Under the pieces are notes generated by a model. The model saw only the letters and a program-made list of their open reading frames with translations, was not told where the DNA came from and did not search any database. A DNA stretch of 41,136 bases from Phycisphaerae bacterium (GTDB lineage Bacteria > Planctomycetota > Phycisphaerae > Sedimentisphaerales > Anaerobacaceae). The translations under genes were made by a program, and so were the position numbers. This document shows positions 16,858 through 26,160 of this stretch, one piece after another. How positions within the stretch are numbered: position 1 is the stretch's first letter; each line of letters opens with the position of its first letter. The DNA lies in the NCBI GenBank assembly GCA_021736645.1, contig JAIPFM010000009.1, forward strand, positions 1-41,136. The letters run 5' to 3'.

Positions 16858-18768
16858 ATGGCAATCATGTCTTTGCAGCAAATGACTATTGGATACGGCG
16901 GTGAGCCGGTCTTGAAAAATGTGTGTCTCCAGATCGACAAGGGTGATCGACTGTGTCTGGTGGGACGCAACGGCAGTGGCAAATCCACATTGCTTCAAGT
17001 CATTGCAGGCGAACTCAAACCGGAGTCCGGTGAACGCAGTGTACAGCAGGGCGTGCGCATTGCACGCCTGATCCAGCAGGTGCCCAGAGACATGCACGGC
17101 ACGGTCTTCGATGTGGTCGCCAGGGGTCTGGGCAAGGCCGGTGAATCGCTCAGTGCCTATCACTCACTGCACGACACGGGCAATCTTGAGGACCCGGATG
17201 TCCTGGACAGGCTCGCCACACTGCAGCACGTCCTGGACGACACCCATGCCTGGTCGTATCAGCCTGTCATTGAAGAGACACTCTCGCTCATGGGCCTGGA
17301 CGGTCAGGCAGATTTTGATGCCCTGTCCAGCGGTATGAAACGCCGCGTGCTCCTGGCCCGAAGTCTGGTCACGCAGCCCGACATTCTCATCCTGGATGAA
17401 CCCACCAACCATCTCGACCTCAAGGCGATTGTGTGGCTGGAGACTTTCCTGGCAGACTATCGCGGTACACTCCTGGTGGTCAGTCACGACCGGACCTTTG
17501 TCAGAAAAACAGTCAAGGGCATCCTCGATATTGATCGCATGCAGGTGGCACGCTATGACTGCGATTTTGACACCTACCTCCAGCGCAAGCAGCAGGACAT
17601 TGCCGCAGAGCTGCGTCAAAATGAACTGTTTGACAAACGCCTGGCCCAGGAAGAGGTGTGGATTCGCCGGGGCATACAGGCCCGAAGAACGCGCAATGAA
17701 GGGCGGGTTCGCAGGCTCAAAGACATGAGAGGCCAGCGACGCGAACGGCGAGAGCAGATCGGCAATGTCCGCCTGCAAACCCAGGACACGCGGGCCACGG
17801 GCCGCAAGGTGATTGAGTTGAAACGCGTGACCTTTGGGTATGACAACTGTGATCCGATTATCAGGGATTTTTCAACCACACTGATGCGCGGTGATCGTAT
17901 CGGCATCATCGGCCCCAATGGTGTGGGGAAGACCACGCTCATCAAACTCCTGCTGGGCCAACTGGAACCGCAGCAGGGCACGATCCAGCATGGCACGCAC
18001 CTGGAGCCTGCCTACTTTGATCAGTTGCATGCGACTCTGGACCTGGACAAGACCGTGCAGGAGAATGTGTCCCCCGGCAGTGACACGGTGAGAGTCAATG
18101 ACCAGGCACGGAACGTGATTGGCTATCTGGCCGATTTTCTGTTTACCCCCGCTCAGATCCGGGCCAAGGTCGAAAATCTGTCCGGTGGGGAACGCAACCG
18201 CCTCCTGCTGGCCCGCCTCCTGGCCCAGCCTGCCAATGTCCTGGTCCTGGACGAACCCACCAATGACCTGGATGTGGAGACCCTGGAATTGCTTGAGGAA
18301 ATGCTGCTCGATTTCCAGGGCACCGTGCTGCTGGTGAGTCACGACCGGAGTTTTCTGAACAATGTGGTGACATCCACGCTGGCCTTTGATCCGGATGGTC
18401 GGATCCGAGAGTATGCGGGCGGGTATGATGACTATCTTGTGCAGAGCAGCCACCAGGTCGCGCAGACACCGCCCAAGGCCAGGCCTGAATCAAAAGCGCC
18501 CAAAGAAAAAAGAGACAAACCAAAGGACCCACTAAAACCCAAAAAACTGACGTGGAAAGAAACTCAGGAACTCAAAGACCTGCCTGCGAGCATTGAGGCC
18601 ATGGAGGGGGAACTCGGTGAACTGCACACGCAGCTGGCGCACCCGTCTTTTTACAAGACCACGTCCGTCAAAGTCGTGGCGCAGATCACGCAGAAGGTCA
18701 GCGAACTGGAGGCTGCGCTGCAGGCAGCCTATGCCCTATGGGAAGACCTCGAAAGCCGGCAGTCCTGA
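16858..18768 (+). CDS. uup: ABC-F ATPase, Uup type
   Basis: This is a 636-residue soluble protein with two ATP-binding cassettes, each with Walker A (GRNGSGKST and GPNGVGKTT), a signature loop (LSSGMKRR and LSGGERNR) and Walker B with catalytic Glu (ILDEPTNHLD and VLDEPTNDLD). An Arg-rich linker (RRTRNEGRVRRLKDMRGQ) lies between them. The Lys/Pro-rich stretch near residue 545 and the C-terminal coiled coil (KLTWKETQELKDLPASIEAM) match Uup, which has 635 residues in E. coli. Uup acts on ribosomes and branched DNA structures and reduces transposon excision. The frame is open to 16699 inside the preceding gene; the ATG at 16858 is the natural start. Confidence 0.94.
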   Translation: MAIMSLQQMTIGYGGEPVLKNVCLQIDKGDRLCLVGRNGSGKSTLLQVIAGELKPESGERSVQQGVRIARLIQQVPRDMHGTVFDVVARGLGKAGESLSAYHSLHDTGNLEDPDVLDRLATLQHVLDDTHAWSYQPVIEETLSLMGLDGQADFDALSSGMKRRVLLARSLVTQPDILILDEPTNHLDLKAIVWLETFLADYRGTLLVVSHDRTFVRKTVKGILDIDRMQVARYDCDFDTYLQRKQQDIAAELRQNELFDKRLAQEEVWIRRGIQARRTRNEGRVRRLKDMRGQRRERREQIGNVRLQTQDTRATGRKVIELKRVTFGYDNCDPIIRDFSTTLMRGDRIGIIGPNGVGKTTLIKLLLGQLEPQQGTIQHGTHLEPAYFDQLHATLDLDKTVQENVSPGSDTVRVNDQARNVIGYLADFLFTPAQIRAKVENLSGGERNRLLLARLLAQPANVLVLDEPTNDLDVETLELLEEMLLDFQGTVLLVSHDRSFLNNVVTSTLAFDPDGRIREYAGGYDDYLVQSSHQVAQTPPKARPESKAPKEKRDKPKDPLKPKKLTWKETQELKDLPASIEAMEGELGELHTQLAHPSFYKTTSVKVVAQITQKVSELEAALQAAYALWEDLESRQS

Positions 18769-18776
18769 CGGCTTTC
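18751..18776 (+). terminator. Hairpin overlapping the uup stop
   Basis: GAAAGCCGGCAG and CTGACGGCTTTC form a stem of 12 bp with one mismatch around the TGA of uup. No T-tract follows, so termination is uncertain. Confidence 0.35.
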
Positions 18777-18863
18777 CGGTTAACATGTTCACGTCCACCA
18801 AGGGACCCCTGGCGGAGGTTCCGGGGACACAGTTGATGGCATTAGCCAGGGTTTATGATCGCC

Positions 18864-18897
18864 AACTGTGAACGGTGAACCTTTTTAACCGGGAACC
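18864..18897 (+). repeat. Second copy of the GTGAACC/TTTAACC repeat
   Basis: AACTGTGAACGGTGAACC followed by TTTTTAACC closely matches the right arm of the inverted repeat at 5848-5881 with one 7-bp unit missing. It lies 13 kb away, between the convergent uup and Na/Pi transporter genes. Confidence 0.65.
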
Positions 18898-18931
18898 AAC
18901 ACGTTTGCTTCACATGGCTGAAGTGTTGACT

Positions 18932-20635
18932 TTATTTTTCACCGGCGATCACCTCGGCAATATTCAGGGCATGATCCTTCATGCGCCGGTAGTAGTTGAG
19001 AATATCCGTGAAGGCCAGACTGAAGAACGGAGAGACCTCCTCTTTCTGGAGACGCTCCAGATGCTGACGGCGGAATTCCTTCATCAGTGCGGAAATGGCT
19101 GCGCCTTCGGTGGCGATTCCTGCAAGGCTGGCCTTTGTCTGCTCCTCCTTGCTATACTGGTTTATGTTCAGGATATAGGCGGCCACCCGGTCGTGTAGAG
19201 ACACCAACTTCTGGCGTGCCGGTTGATCCAGCGGCAAATCCAACTCCTCCAGTTTCTTGATCCCTTTGAGCACACTGGTTGCATAATCGCTGATCGATTC
19301 ATATTCATCGGCGATACGCATCTGCATGTGCGCCTTTATGGTCACGTCATGAGGCACCTGCCCTGACACCAGATTGCTGAGAAACACGAAGATCTCCTTC
19401 TGCACGTTGTCGAGAATCTCTTCGTGGTGGAAAATTTCATGGGATATCTTGGCATCGGTCTTTTCACTTTCCAGACAGATCCTGAGATGGGTCATCATGG
19501 TGGCCACGCTGTCACCCATAAAACTGATCTGCTGTTGTGACTGCACGATGCTGAGCGCCGGTGTGTCCAGCATGCGCACATCCAGGTAGGTCAGGTGGCT
19601 GACCTCCTTGGTTTTCTTGTCCGGCACGAGAAACGTAACAAATCGACCCAGCAGGCCTGCGAAGGGCAGGAAGACGATGACGTTGGCCACATTGAACGAG
19701 GTATGCGTCAGTGCGATACCGGCTGTGATGATTTGCCCGAATTTATCTTCATCCATGCTGCCAATCACCATTTTCAGAGGATTTTCGCCGGTTTTCCATG
19801 CAATCAACTGTGACACGCCTTTGATGACAATCGGGAACATGGCCACAAACCAGACGGTGCCGAACACATTGAAAAACACGTGGGCATAGGCTGCACGCTT
19901 GGCCACCGTGGTCGTACCGAGCGAGGCCAGCCAGGCCGTGATGGTGGTGCCGATGTTTTCGCCCATGACCAGGGCTGCCGCGGTGCGAAACTCAATCACG
20001 CCGGTGGAGGCCAGGCCGATGGTGATACCGAGTGTGGCAGAGGAGGACTGCACCACCATGGTCAGCACGCAGCCGACCAGTGCGCATTTGATGATCCCCA
20101 GATAACTGGTGGCCTGGAATGCGTGGAACCAGGCATTGAATGCGTCATCAGAACGTAAAGGCTTGAATCCGTTTTTCATGAGTTCAAGGCCGAAGAAGAC
20201 CATCCCGACACCCATGATTGTCATGCCGATATAGCGCAAGCGATCCTTTTTGGAGAAGAGGAAGAAAAAGGCGGCAATACCAAGAATGGGCAGCCCGTAT
20301 TTGCCAATATCCAACACGAGAATCCAGCCAGTGATGGTCGTGCCGATGTTGGCTCCGAAAATGACGCCAATGGCCTGCATCAAGGTCATGATGCCTGAAT
20401 TCACGAACCCGACCACCATCACGGTCGTGACGGAACTGGACTGTACGATACAAGTTACGAACAAGCCGACCAATACGCCCATCACACGGTTGCTGGTCAC
20501 GGCACTGATCATCTTTCGCAAACGATCGCCTGATACGGCCTGCAAACCCTCGGACATGTTTTTCATACCGAGCAGGAAGACACCCAATCCGCCCACCACT
20601 TGGGCTGCGATCTCTGCAAACAACTTTACATCCAT
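18932..20635 (-). CDS. Na/phosphate cotransporter family protein with PhoU-like C-terminus
   Basis: This is a 567-residue membrane protein of the NptA/YjbB type (Na+/Pi cotransporter, COG1283). The repeated membrane motifs are present: GVFLLGMKNMSEGL near the start, TCIVQSSSVTTVMVVGFV and GANIGTTITGWIL in the first half, and the matching TMVVQSSSATLGITIGLA and GENIGTTITAWLASLG in the second. The C-terminal 200 residues are helical and PhoU-like (EEILDNVQKEIFVFLSNLV; DEYESISDYATSVLK). The start at 20635 has an AGGA site upstream and gives the normal N-terminus. It is monocistronic, convergent with uup and divergent from the FAD dehydrogenase. Confidence 0.93.
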   Translation of the reverse strand: MDVKLFAEIAAQVVGGLGVFLLGMKNMSEGLQAVSGDRLRKMISAVTSNRVMGVLVGLFVTCIVQSSSVTTVMVVGFVNSGIMTLMQAIGVIFGANIGTTITGWILVLDIGKYGLPILGIAAFFFLFSKKDRLRYIGMTIMGVGMVFFGLELMKNGFKPLRSDDAFNAWFHAFQATSYLGIIKCALVGCVLTMVVQSSSATLGITIGLASTGVIEFRTAAALVMGENIGTTITAWLASLGTTTVAKRAAYAHVFFNVFGTVWFVAMFPIVIKGVSQLIAWKTGENPLKMVIGSMDEDKFGQIITAGIALTHTSFNVANVIVFLPFAGLLGRFVTFLVPDKKTKEVSHLTYLDVRMLDTPALSIVQSQQQISFMGDSVATMMTHLRICLESEKTDAKISHEIFHHEEILDNVQKEIFVFLSNLVSGQVPHDVTIKAHMQMRIADEYESISDYATSVLKGIKKLEELDLPLDQPARQKLVSLHDRVAAYILNINQYSKEEQTKASLAGIATEGAAISALMKEFRRQHLERLQKEEVSPFFSLAFTDILNYYRRMKDHALNIAEVIAGEK

Positions 20636-20871
20636 AAACCGGGATCCTTTATCATGGTGCACTGTCAAAGATAAATGTCACACATTGGAGACTTACTGAA
20701 AACCAAAGCAGTCGTAACAAATAGGTCTGCAAAGCATCCGGTATTTTGGCTCCATGGTCAAGCATAAACCTGGGGATTCGGCTCGAACCTGACTTGCCTT
20801 TTTCAAGGGATGCGGATATAAGCCCTGGAAACGGATCGTCCCGTTGATAAGAATAATCAGGAAGGAACATC

Positions 20872-22464
20872 ATGATTCGTGTGAACGATCTCACACTGCC
20901 GTTTGATCATGCCCCGGATGCCCTGAGCAAAGCCATTGCCAAGAGGCTGGGGGTGAGTCCAAAGGGGCTTCAAGATATCAAGATTGTGCGTCAGTCCATT
21001 GATGCCAGACGGCGTACGAGTATTGTGTTTGTCTATGCCGTGGATGTTAAGGTAGGCAATGAGGCCAAGGTGCTCAAGGCCTGTGTCGGTGATGCGAAAA
21101 TCGGGCCTGCGCCCGGGATGATCTATGTCCTGACAAAACGGGCCAAACAGCCCAGGACCGTGCCTGTGGTGGTGGGATCCGGGCCGTGTGGCTTGTTTTG
21201 TGCCCTGATACTCGCGCAGCAGGGAGTCAGACCCCTGCTGATTGAACGGGGCAGGACCGTCAAGGCCCGCATCCGGGATGTGCATCGATTCTGGCAACAG
21301 GGCGAGCTCGACCCGGTGTCGAATGTCCAATTTGGCGAAGGCGGGGCCGGGACCTTTTCAGACGGCAAGCTCGTGACCCAGATCAAGGACAAGTTCAACC
21401 GCTCCAGAAAGGTCTTGGATGAACTGGTCAAGGCCGGTGCGCCCAAAGAGATTCTGTACCAGGCCAGACCGCATATTGGCACAGACCATCTGGTCAATGT
21501 GGTGAAGCACCTGCGTGAGGCCATCATCGCATTGGGCGGCCAGGTCCGGTTCGAGACCCGGTTGACCGGCCTGACCCTCAAGGACCATCATGTGACAGGC
21601 ATCATGGTCAATGACAACGAGCCCATCGATACTGCCTCCGTGGTTCTGGCCCTGGGACACAGTGCACGTGACACCTTTGCCATGCTCCACAGTCAGGGCA
21701 TTGCCATGCTGGCCAAACCCTTCTCCATGGGCGTACGCATTGAACATCCCCAGGCCCTGATCAATCAGGCCCAATACGGCAAATTTGCAGGCCATCCTGC
21801 GTTGGGGGCGGCAGATTACAAGCTCGTGCACCATGGGGATCACGGCAGGTCAGCCTACAGTTTCTGCATGTGCCCGGGCGGACAGGTCATTGGGGCTGCG
21901 TCCGAGCCGGGGCGTCTGGTGACCAACGGCATGAGTCACCATGCACGCAGTTGTCCCAATGCCAACAGTGCCCTGCTCGTGGGCGTGACACCGCAGGATT
22001 TCAACACGGACGATCCCCTGGCAGGTGTGGCGTTTCAGCGTCAGTGGGAAGCAAGGGCCTTTGCCGTGGGAGGCGGGCAGTATCATGCACCGGCTCAATG
22101 TGTGGCCGATTTTCTGGTGTCGCGCCCCACGCGATTTATGCGTTCTGTGGAGCCTTCCTATCAGCCCGGTGTGACGTGCTGTGACCTGCGTCAATGCCTG
22201 CCCGAGTTTGTGGCCGACACGCTGCGTGAGGCGATCCCCGCGATGGACAAAAAGCTTCACGGTTTCGCCATGCCGGATGCCGTGATGACTGCTCTGGAAT
22301 CACGCAGTTCATCACCAGTGCGCATCATTCGAGATGAGACCTTTCAGAGCCCGTCTGTTCAGGGACTGTATCCTGCAGGAGAAGGCGCGGGCTACGCAGG
22401 CGGGATCATGTCTGCGGCCGTGGATGGCATCAAGGTGGCAGAAGCCGTGATCAGTGATCTCTAG
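20872..22464 (+). CDS. FAD-dependent dehydrogenase, COG2509 family
   Basis: This is a 530-residue flavoprotein. After a small N-terminal domain (residues 1-90, MIRVNDLTLPFDH...) comes the dinucleotide fold VVVGSGPCGLFCALILAQQG with the FAD-ribose Glu in LLIERG (about 98-127). The family-specific NVQFGEGGAGTFSDGKL and KPFSMGVRIEHPQ motifs follow, and GLYPAGEGAGYAGGIMSAAVDG near the C-terminus closes the FAD site. The family is widespread and its reaction is not established. The start has AGGAAGGAA upstream. It stands alone, with the tandem CBS genes 240 bases downstream. Confidence 0.92.
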   Translation: MIRVNDLTLPFDHAPDALSKAIAKRLGVSPKGLQDIKIVRQSIDARRRTSIVFVYAVDVKVGNEAKVLKACVGDAKIGPAPGMIYVLTKRAKQPRTVPVVVGSGPCGLFCALILAQQGVRPLLIERGRTVKARIRDVHRFWQQGELDPVSNVQFGEGGAGTFSDGKLVTQIKDKFNRSRKVLDELVKAGAPKEILYQARPHIGTDHLVNVVKHLREAIIALGGQVRFETRLTGLTLKDHHVTGIMVNDNEPIDTASVVLALGHSARDTFAMLHSQGIAMLAKPFSMGVRIEHPQALINQAQYGKFAGHPALGAADYKLVHHGDHGRSAYSFCMCPGGQVIGAASEPGRLVTNGMSHHARSCPNANSALLVGVTPQDFNTDDPLAGVAFQRQWEARAFAVGGGQYHAPAQCVADFLVSRPTRFMRSVEPSYQPGVTCCDLRQCLPEFVADTLREAIPAMDKKLHGFAMPDAVMTALESRSSSPVRIIRDETFQSPSVQGLYPAGEGAGYAGGIMSAAVDGIKVAEAVISDL

Positions 22465-22706
22465 GATGTCAGTCAATCAGGGCCACTCTGGTACACAATA
22501 TCCCACTTTTTATCGAACTACGTCGCGGGCAGGCCAGGCAAATGTCCTCTATTCATGACCCATAAAGTGGATCAATATTGTTAAAATAGTGCTAAAGCGC
22601 CACGCCATTCGCGTCGATCAATTGTGTTGAGACGCCGTATAAGAGCCTTAAAGTGGGATAGTTGTCTGGCAATGCAGTATCCAGTGTTGTATTTGGGAGA
22701 CGAGCG

Positions 22707-23600
22707 ATGGTCATTTGGAATGAATCGAATCTTGGATGTCATGATACCTCCAGTCTCGAGAACTCAGTGGGCGAATGTCCATGGAACGCGAGGGTGGGAG
22801 ACATCATGCAGTGTGGTGTCGTCTCTGTGCAACAGGATGAGTCTGTCTATGCGGCCATCAGCATCCTGGTGGAAAAACACCTGAGCGGCTTGCCTGTGGT
22901 TGATTGCGGTAGGCTTGTCGGGATTATTTCAGAAAAGGATGTGCTTTGCCTGCTGCGTGACTTCAAGCATTTGACGGGTCATGTCACAGAGTACATGACC
23001 AAAAAGGTCGTCAGTTATGACATTGAAGATACACTGGAAGATGTGGGGTTGGCGCTCATCAACAATACCTTCAGGCGCGTGGCCATTCTCAGAGAAGGGA
23101 AGCTCTGTGGTGTGATGTCACGTTCAGATCTGATCCGGTACTATGTTGAGACACTCAAAGTGCCTTCGTTGCAGGAAGACGGTGAGAGTCGAAAAAGAAG
23201 TCTGCAGGCAAAAGATGTGATGAAATGTGGTTTGCTGACCGTTGAAAAGCAGACCTCTTTGTATGAAGCCGCCGACATATTGTCGTCCAGAAGAGTGACT
23301 GGCTTGCCTGTGGTGGATCACGGCATGTATCTACAGGGCATTGTGTCAGAAAAGGACATTCTTCGGACGCTATTTGATCCGTATGCAACGACATGCCGGG
23401 TCCATGACATCATGACTGAAGAGGTCATCAGTTTCGGACATACAGACAGCATTTTTGATATCTGCGACTGTCTGATACACAATGATTTCAGACGAGTTCC
23501 CATTCTGAATGATGGAAGACTCGTGGGCATTGTGAGTCGTGCGGACATTATGATGTTTATATTGAAGCATAGATCGGAAATTTCAAAAGGTATGGCTTGA
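22707..23600 (+). CDS. Four-CBS-domain protein, copy 1
   Basis: This 297-residue protein is made almost entirely of four CBS domains in two pairs. Each half begins with a V(GD/KD)IMxCGxxxV motif followed by SGLPVVD or TGLPVVD and GI(I/V)SEKD(V/I)L. CBS pairs usually bind adenine nucleotides and report energy state. There is no attached enzyme or transport domain, so it probably acts through protein partners. The frame extends to 22662; the ATG at 22707 has GGGAG upstream and matches the N-terminus of its neighbour (MVIWNES against MVISNES). It is a tandem duplicate of the next gene. Confidence 0.9.
   Translation: MVIWNESNLGCHDTSSLENSVGECPWNARVGDIMQCGVVSVQQDESVYAAISILVEKHLSGLPVVDCGRLVGIISEKDVLCLLRDFKHLTGHVTEYMTKKVVSYDIEDTLEDVGLALINNTFRRVAILREGKLCGVMSRSDLIRYYVETLKVPSLQEDGESRKRSLQAKDVMKCGLLTVEKQTSLYEAADILSSRRVTGLPVVDHGMYLQGIVSEKDILRTLFDPYATTCRVHDIMTEEVISFGHTDSIFDICDCLIHNDFRRVPILNDGRLVGIVSRADIMMFILKHRSEISKGMA
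23457..23555 (+). repeat. Near-identical segment shared by the CBS duplicates (copy 1)
   Basis: These 99 bases match 24441-24539 in the next gene at 96 of 99 positions, including silent sites, whereas the 5' halves of the two genes differ at many third positions. Confidence 0.85.
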
Positions 23601-23690
23601 GACCAATGGCCTGGCAGTGAATTGCCGCGCACAGGCGTTTTGGAACAGCCTCTATGTGGTTTGCAACAGTTAGAATGATGGGAGAGACGA

Positions 23691-24590
23691 ATGGTCATTT
23701 CGAATGAGTCCGGTGTTGGACCTGTCGAGACATCCAATCCTCAGAATCTTGCTTGGGAGTCTCAATGGGCTCCTCGAGCTGGAGAAATCATGCAATGCGG
23801 TGTGGTCTCAGTCGAGCAGGATGAGTCCGTGTATACGGCCATAGGCATTCTGGTGGACAAGCATCTCAGCGGTCTGCCGGTTGTCGATCAGGGCAAGCTT
23901 GTCGGGATCATCTCGGAAAAGGATGTGCTTGGTGTGTTGTATGAATCTCAGCATGTCACAGGCAATGTGTCTGACTATATGACCAAAGAAGTCCTGAGTT
24001 TTGATATTGAGGATTCCTTGGAGGACATTGCCTTGGCCCTGATCAACCATAATTTCAGGCGCGTGGCCATTCTCGAGGAAGGCAACCTTTGCGGTATCAT
24101 ATCACGTGCTGATTTGATCCAAGATTACGTGTCATCTCATAAAATACCCTCTTGGCAGGAGGATTGCGATGGGGTGGACAATGTGCCGCTGGCAAAGGAT
24201 GTCATGAAATACGGTCTGCTGACCGTTGGAAGGCAGACCACGTTGTTTGAGGCTGCTGAGATCCTGTTTCCTAAGAAACTGACAGGCTTGCCTGTGGTGG
24301 ATAACGGCATGCATCTACAGGGCATTGTGTCAGAAAAGGACATTCTTCGAACGCTGTTTGATCCCAATGCCACAGGATCACTGGTCAATGACATCATGAC
24401 TGAAAATGTGGTCAGTTTTGCGCAAACAGACAGTCTTGCTGATATCTGCGACTGCCTGATACACAATGATTTCAGACGAGTTCCCATTCTGACTGATGGA
24501 AGACTGGTGGGCATTGTGAGTCGTGCGGACATTATGATGTGCATATTGAAGCATAAATCAGCGATTTCAAGAGCCGCGGTTCTGTGCTAA
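23691..24590 (+). CDS. Four-CBS-domain protein, copy 2
   Basis: This 299-residue protein is the tandem paralogue of the gene upstream, with the same four CBS domains and the same short, poorly conserved N-terminus of about 25 residues. A GGGAGAGACGA ribosome site precedes the ATG. The two genes are 90 bases apart and likely co-transcribed, ending at the strong terminator at 24613. Domains 3 and 4 are nearly identical to copy 1 at the DNA level, and domains 1 and 2 are more diverged. Two copies may let the proteins form a mixed complex; this is inferred. Confidence 0.9.
   Translation: MVISNESGVGPVETSNPQNLAWESQWAPRAGEIMQCGVVSVEQDESVYTAIGILVDKHLSGLPVVDQGKLVGIISEKDVLGVLYESQHVTGNVSDYMTKEVLSFDIEDSLEDIALALINHNFRRVAILEEGNLCGIISRADLIQDYVSSHKIPSWQEDCDGVDNVPLAKDVMKYGLLTVGRQTTLFEAAEILFPKKLTGLPVVDNGMHLQGIVSEKDILRTLFDPNATGSLVNDIMTENVVSFAQTDSLADICDCLIHNDFRRVPILTDGRLVGIVSRADIMMCILKHKSAISRAAVLC
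24441..24539 (+). repeat. Near-identical segment shared by the CBS duplicates (copy 2)
   Basis: Partner of 23457-23555 with 3 mismatches in 99 bases. Confidence 0.85.
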
Positions 24591-24612
24591 TCACCTAGAT
24601 TCAATGAACATC

Positions 24613-24662
24613 AAAGCCTCACACCTCAAAGATGACGTTCTTTGATGTGTGGGGCTTTTTTT
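24613..24662 (+). terminator. Intrinsic terminator after the CBS pair
   Basis: A 20-bp stem with two mismatches (AAAGCCTCACACCTCAAAGA with TCTTTGATGTGTGGGGCTTT) is followed directly by a T-tract. Confidence 0.92.
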
Positions 24663-24755
24663 ATGGAATCTCATTGGCATCGTCTTTCTTCTTGAAAAAC
24701 AGCGAACTGGCCCTATGATCTGTGTGGTATTTAATATTATCTCATTGGACAGATT

Positions 24756-25847
24756 GTGACTGACTCAGACCCTAATTCCCATAGACGCAGGCCAAGGTAC
24801 TCAGGGACTCACCCCAAGAAATATAGCCAGAAATACAAAGAAAAACACCCGGACAAGTTTCCTGGATTGCACGAGCATTTGCGTGCCAAGGGCAAGACGC
24901 CTGCAGGCACCCATGTGCCGATCCTGGTGGAGGAGGTCATGGGCACGCTCAGACCCCAGCCCGGCGAGATCGTGGCAGACTGTACCTTGGGTTATGGCGG
25001 GCACGCGTACCAGTTTTCCAAACGTCTGGGTCCCACAGGCCGCATCATCGGTCTGGACGTGGATGGTGACGAACTGGACAAGACCCGCGAACGCCTGAAA
25101 AAGATTGAGCCTGCCCTGACCGTGTTTCGCAAAAATTATGCAGGCCTGGCCTCTGTACTTCAAGAGGAGAACCTGCCTGGGTTTGACATCATCTTTGCAG
25201 ACCTGGGTGTATCCAGCATGCAGGTCGATGACCCGGGGCGCGGCATCAGCTACAAGCACAAGGGCCCCCTGGACATGCGTATGGACTCGCGTCTCAGGGA
25301 AACCGGCGTGGACCTGCTCCAGAAACTCTCAGAAGAGGATCTTTCTGCGGCCCTCAAAGATCTGTCCGATGAACCGGATCATGACAAAATCGCCCGGGCC
25401 ATTGTGGCTCAGCGAGAGACCCAGCCCATTACCCAGACCAATCAGCTCATTCGCCTGGTTTTTGATGTCAAGCGGCTCACCATAAAAGACTGGAAAGCCC
25501 AGCAGCAACAGAAGTTCAACACACTCCATCCTGCAGCCCGTACGTTTCAGGCCCTGCGCATCCTGGTCAACGATGAACTCGGCTCGCTCAGACAATTCCT
25601 TCGTACAGCACCGCAGTGTCTCAATCCGGGCGGACGCATTGGCGTCATCAGCTTTCACAGCGGAGAGGACCGTCTGGTCAAGCAGTCCTTCAGAGAGGGC
25701 AAGGCCAATGGTCTGTACGAACTCATCTCAGGCAAGCCCATCACCCCGAGACGCCAAGAAGTCATGGAGAATCCAAGGAGCAGCGCCGCGAAATTTCGAT
25801 ACGCGAAAGTCAGTCAGGAGTCTAAAGTCCCGAGTCCTGAGTCATAA
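24756..25847 (+). CDS. rsmH: 16S rRNA (cytosine1402-N4)-methyltransferase RsmH
   Basis: RsmH (MraW) methylates C1402 in the ribosomal P site using SAM. The 363-residue protein has a basic N-terminal extension of about 45 residues (HRRRPRYSGTHPKKYSQKYK) before the family start THVPILVEEV. The SAM site is DCTLGYGGHA, and IIFADLGVSSMQVDDPGRG and GPLDMRMD are diagnostic. The C-terminal FHSGEDRLVKQSF matches the family FHSLEDR. The start is a GTG with GGACAG upstream. It is not in a dcw cell-division cluster, where this gene normally lies. The last ten residues (QESKVPSPES) are encoded by a 7-bp tandem repeat rather than family sequence. Confidence 0.94.
   Translation: MTDSDPNSHRRRPRYSGTHPKKYSQKYKEKHPDKFPGLHEHLRAKGKTPAGTHVPILVEEVMGTLRPQPGEIVADCTLGYGGHAYQFSKRLGPTGRIIGLDVDGDELDKTRERLKKIEPALTVFRKNYAGLASVLQEENLPGFDIIFADLGVSSMQVDDPGRGISYKHKGPLDMRMDSRLRETGVDLLQKLSEEDLSAALKDLSDEPDHDKIARAIVAQRETQPITQTNQLIRLVFDVKRLTIKDWKAQQQQKFNTLHPAARTFQALRILVNDELGSLRQFLRTAPQCLNPGGRIGVISFHSGEDRLVKQSFREGKANGLYELISGKPITPRRQEVMENPRSSAAKFRYAKVSQESKVPSPES
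25818..25845 (+). repeat. 7-bp tandem repeat forming the end of rsmH
   Basis: Four units: GAGTCTA, AAGTCCC, GAGTCCT, GAGTCAT. They encode the C-terminal tail of RsmH, and the stop codon overlaps the last unit. Confidence 0.75.
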
Positions 25848-26160
25848 TGCTTTCAGCCTTCAAGTGTAGCCTGCTTGCTGAGAAAGGGCTGAAAGAGAGT
25901 CTGGCAGGACGGTTCGAATTGGTTCGAGGGATCTTCACTGTCCGCAGCAGCATCGAACCATTCTGTGTTTGCGTTCGGTTTTAATCGACTGCTATTAACC
26001 GGGACAGATCACGCTCATGCTTCGCTTAATGATCTGTCCCTCCAGCCTGATCGTTCGAGAGAATTAAAGGTGTGGGAGGTATTGCACAAAAGAGTTTTTT
26101 CGCCATCAGCTCTTTTGAGCCGCTGCGCATGCTGGTTAAATAACCCCCACCCAGGGCCCA
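25848..26160. other. Gene-free stretch after rsmH
   Basis: No coding sequence is supported here. It holds a TTTCAGCC/GGCTGAAA inverted pair (about 25853-25894), a doubled GGTTCGA, and the REP-like palindrome at 26001-26040. It looks like decayed or repeat-derived DNA. Confidence 0.5.
26001..26040. repeat. REP-like palindrome with GGGACAGATCA arms
   Basis: GGGACAGATCA (26001-26011) is perfectly complementary to TGATCTGTCCC (26030-26040), with an 18-base loop. From memory, similar GGGACAGATC palindromes occur near REP-associated tyrosine transposases, but no such gene is in the window. No T-tract follows. Confidence 0.6.

Noticed and set aside
25905-25930. GGTTCGAATT resembling a tRNA T-loop
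   Set aside because: No acceptor stem, D-arm or anticodon arm can be formed around it.
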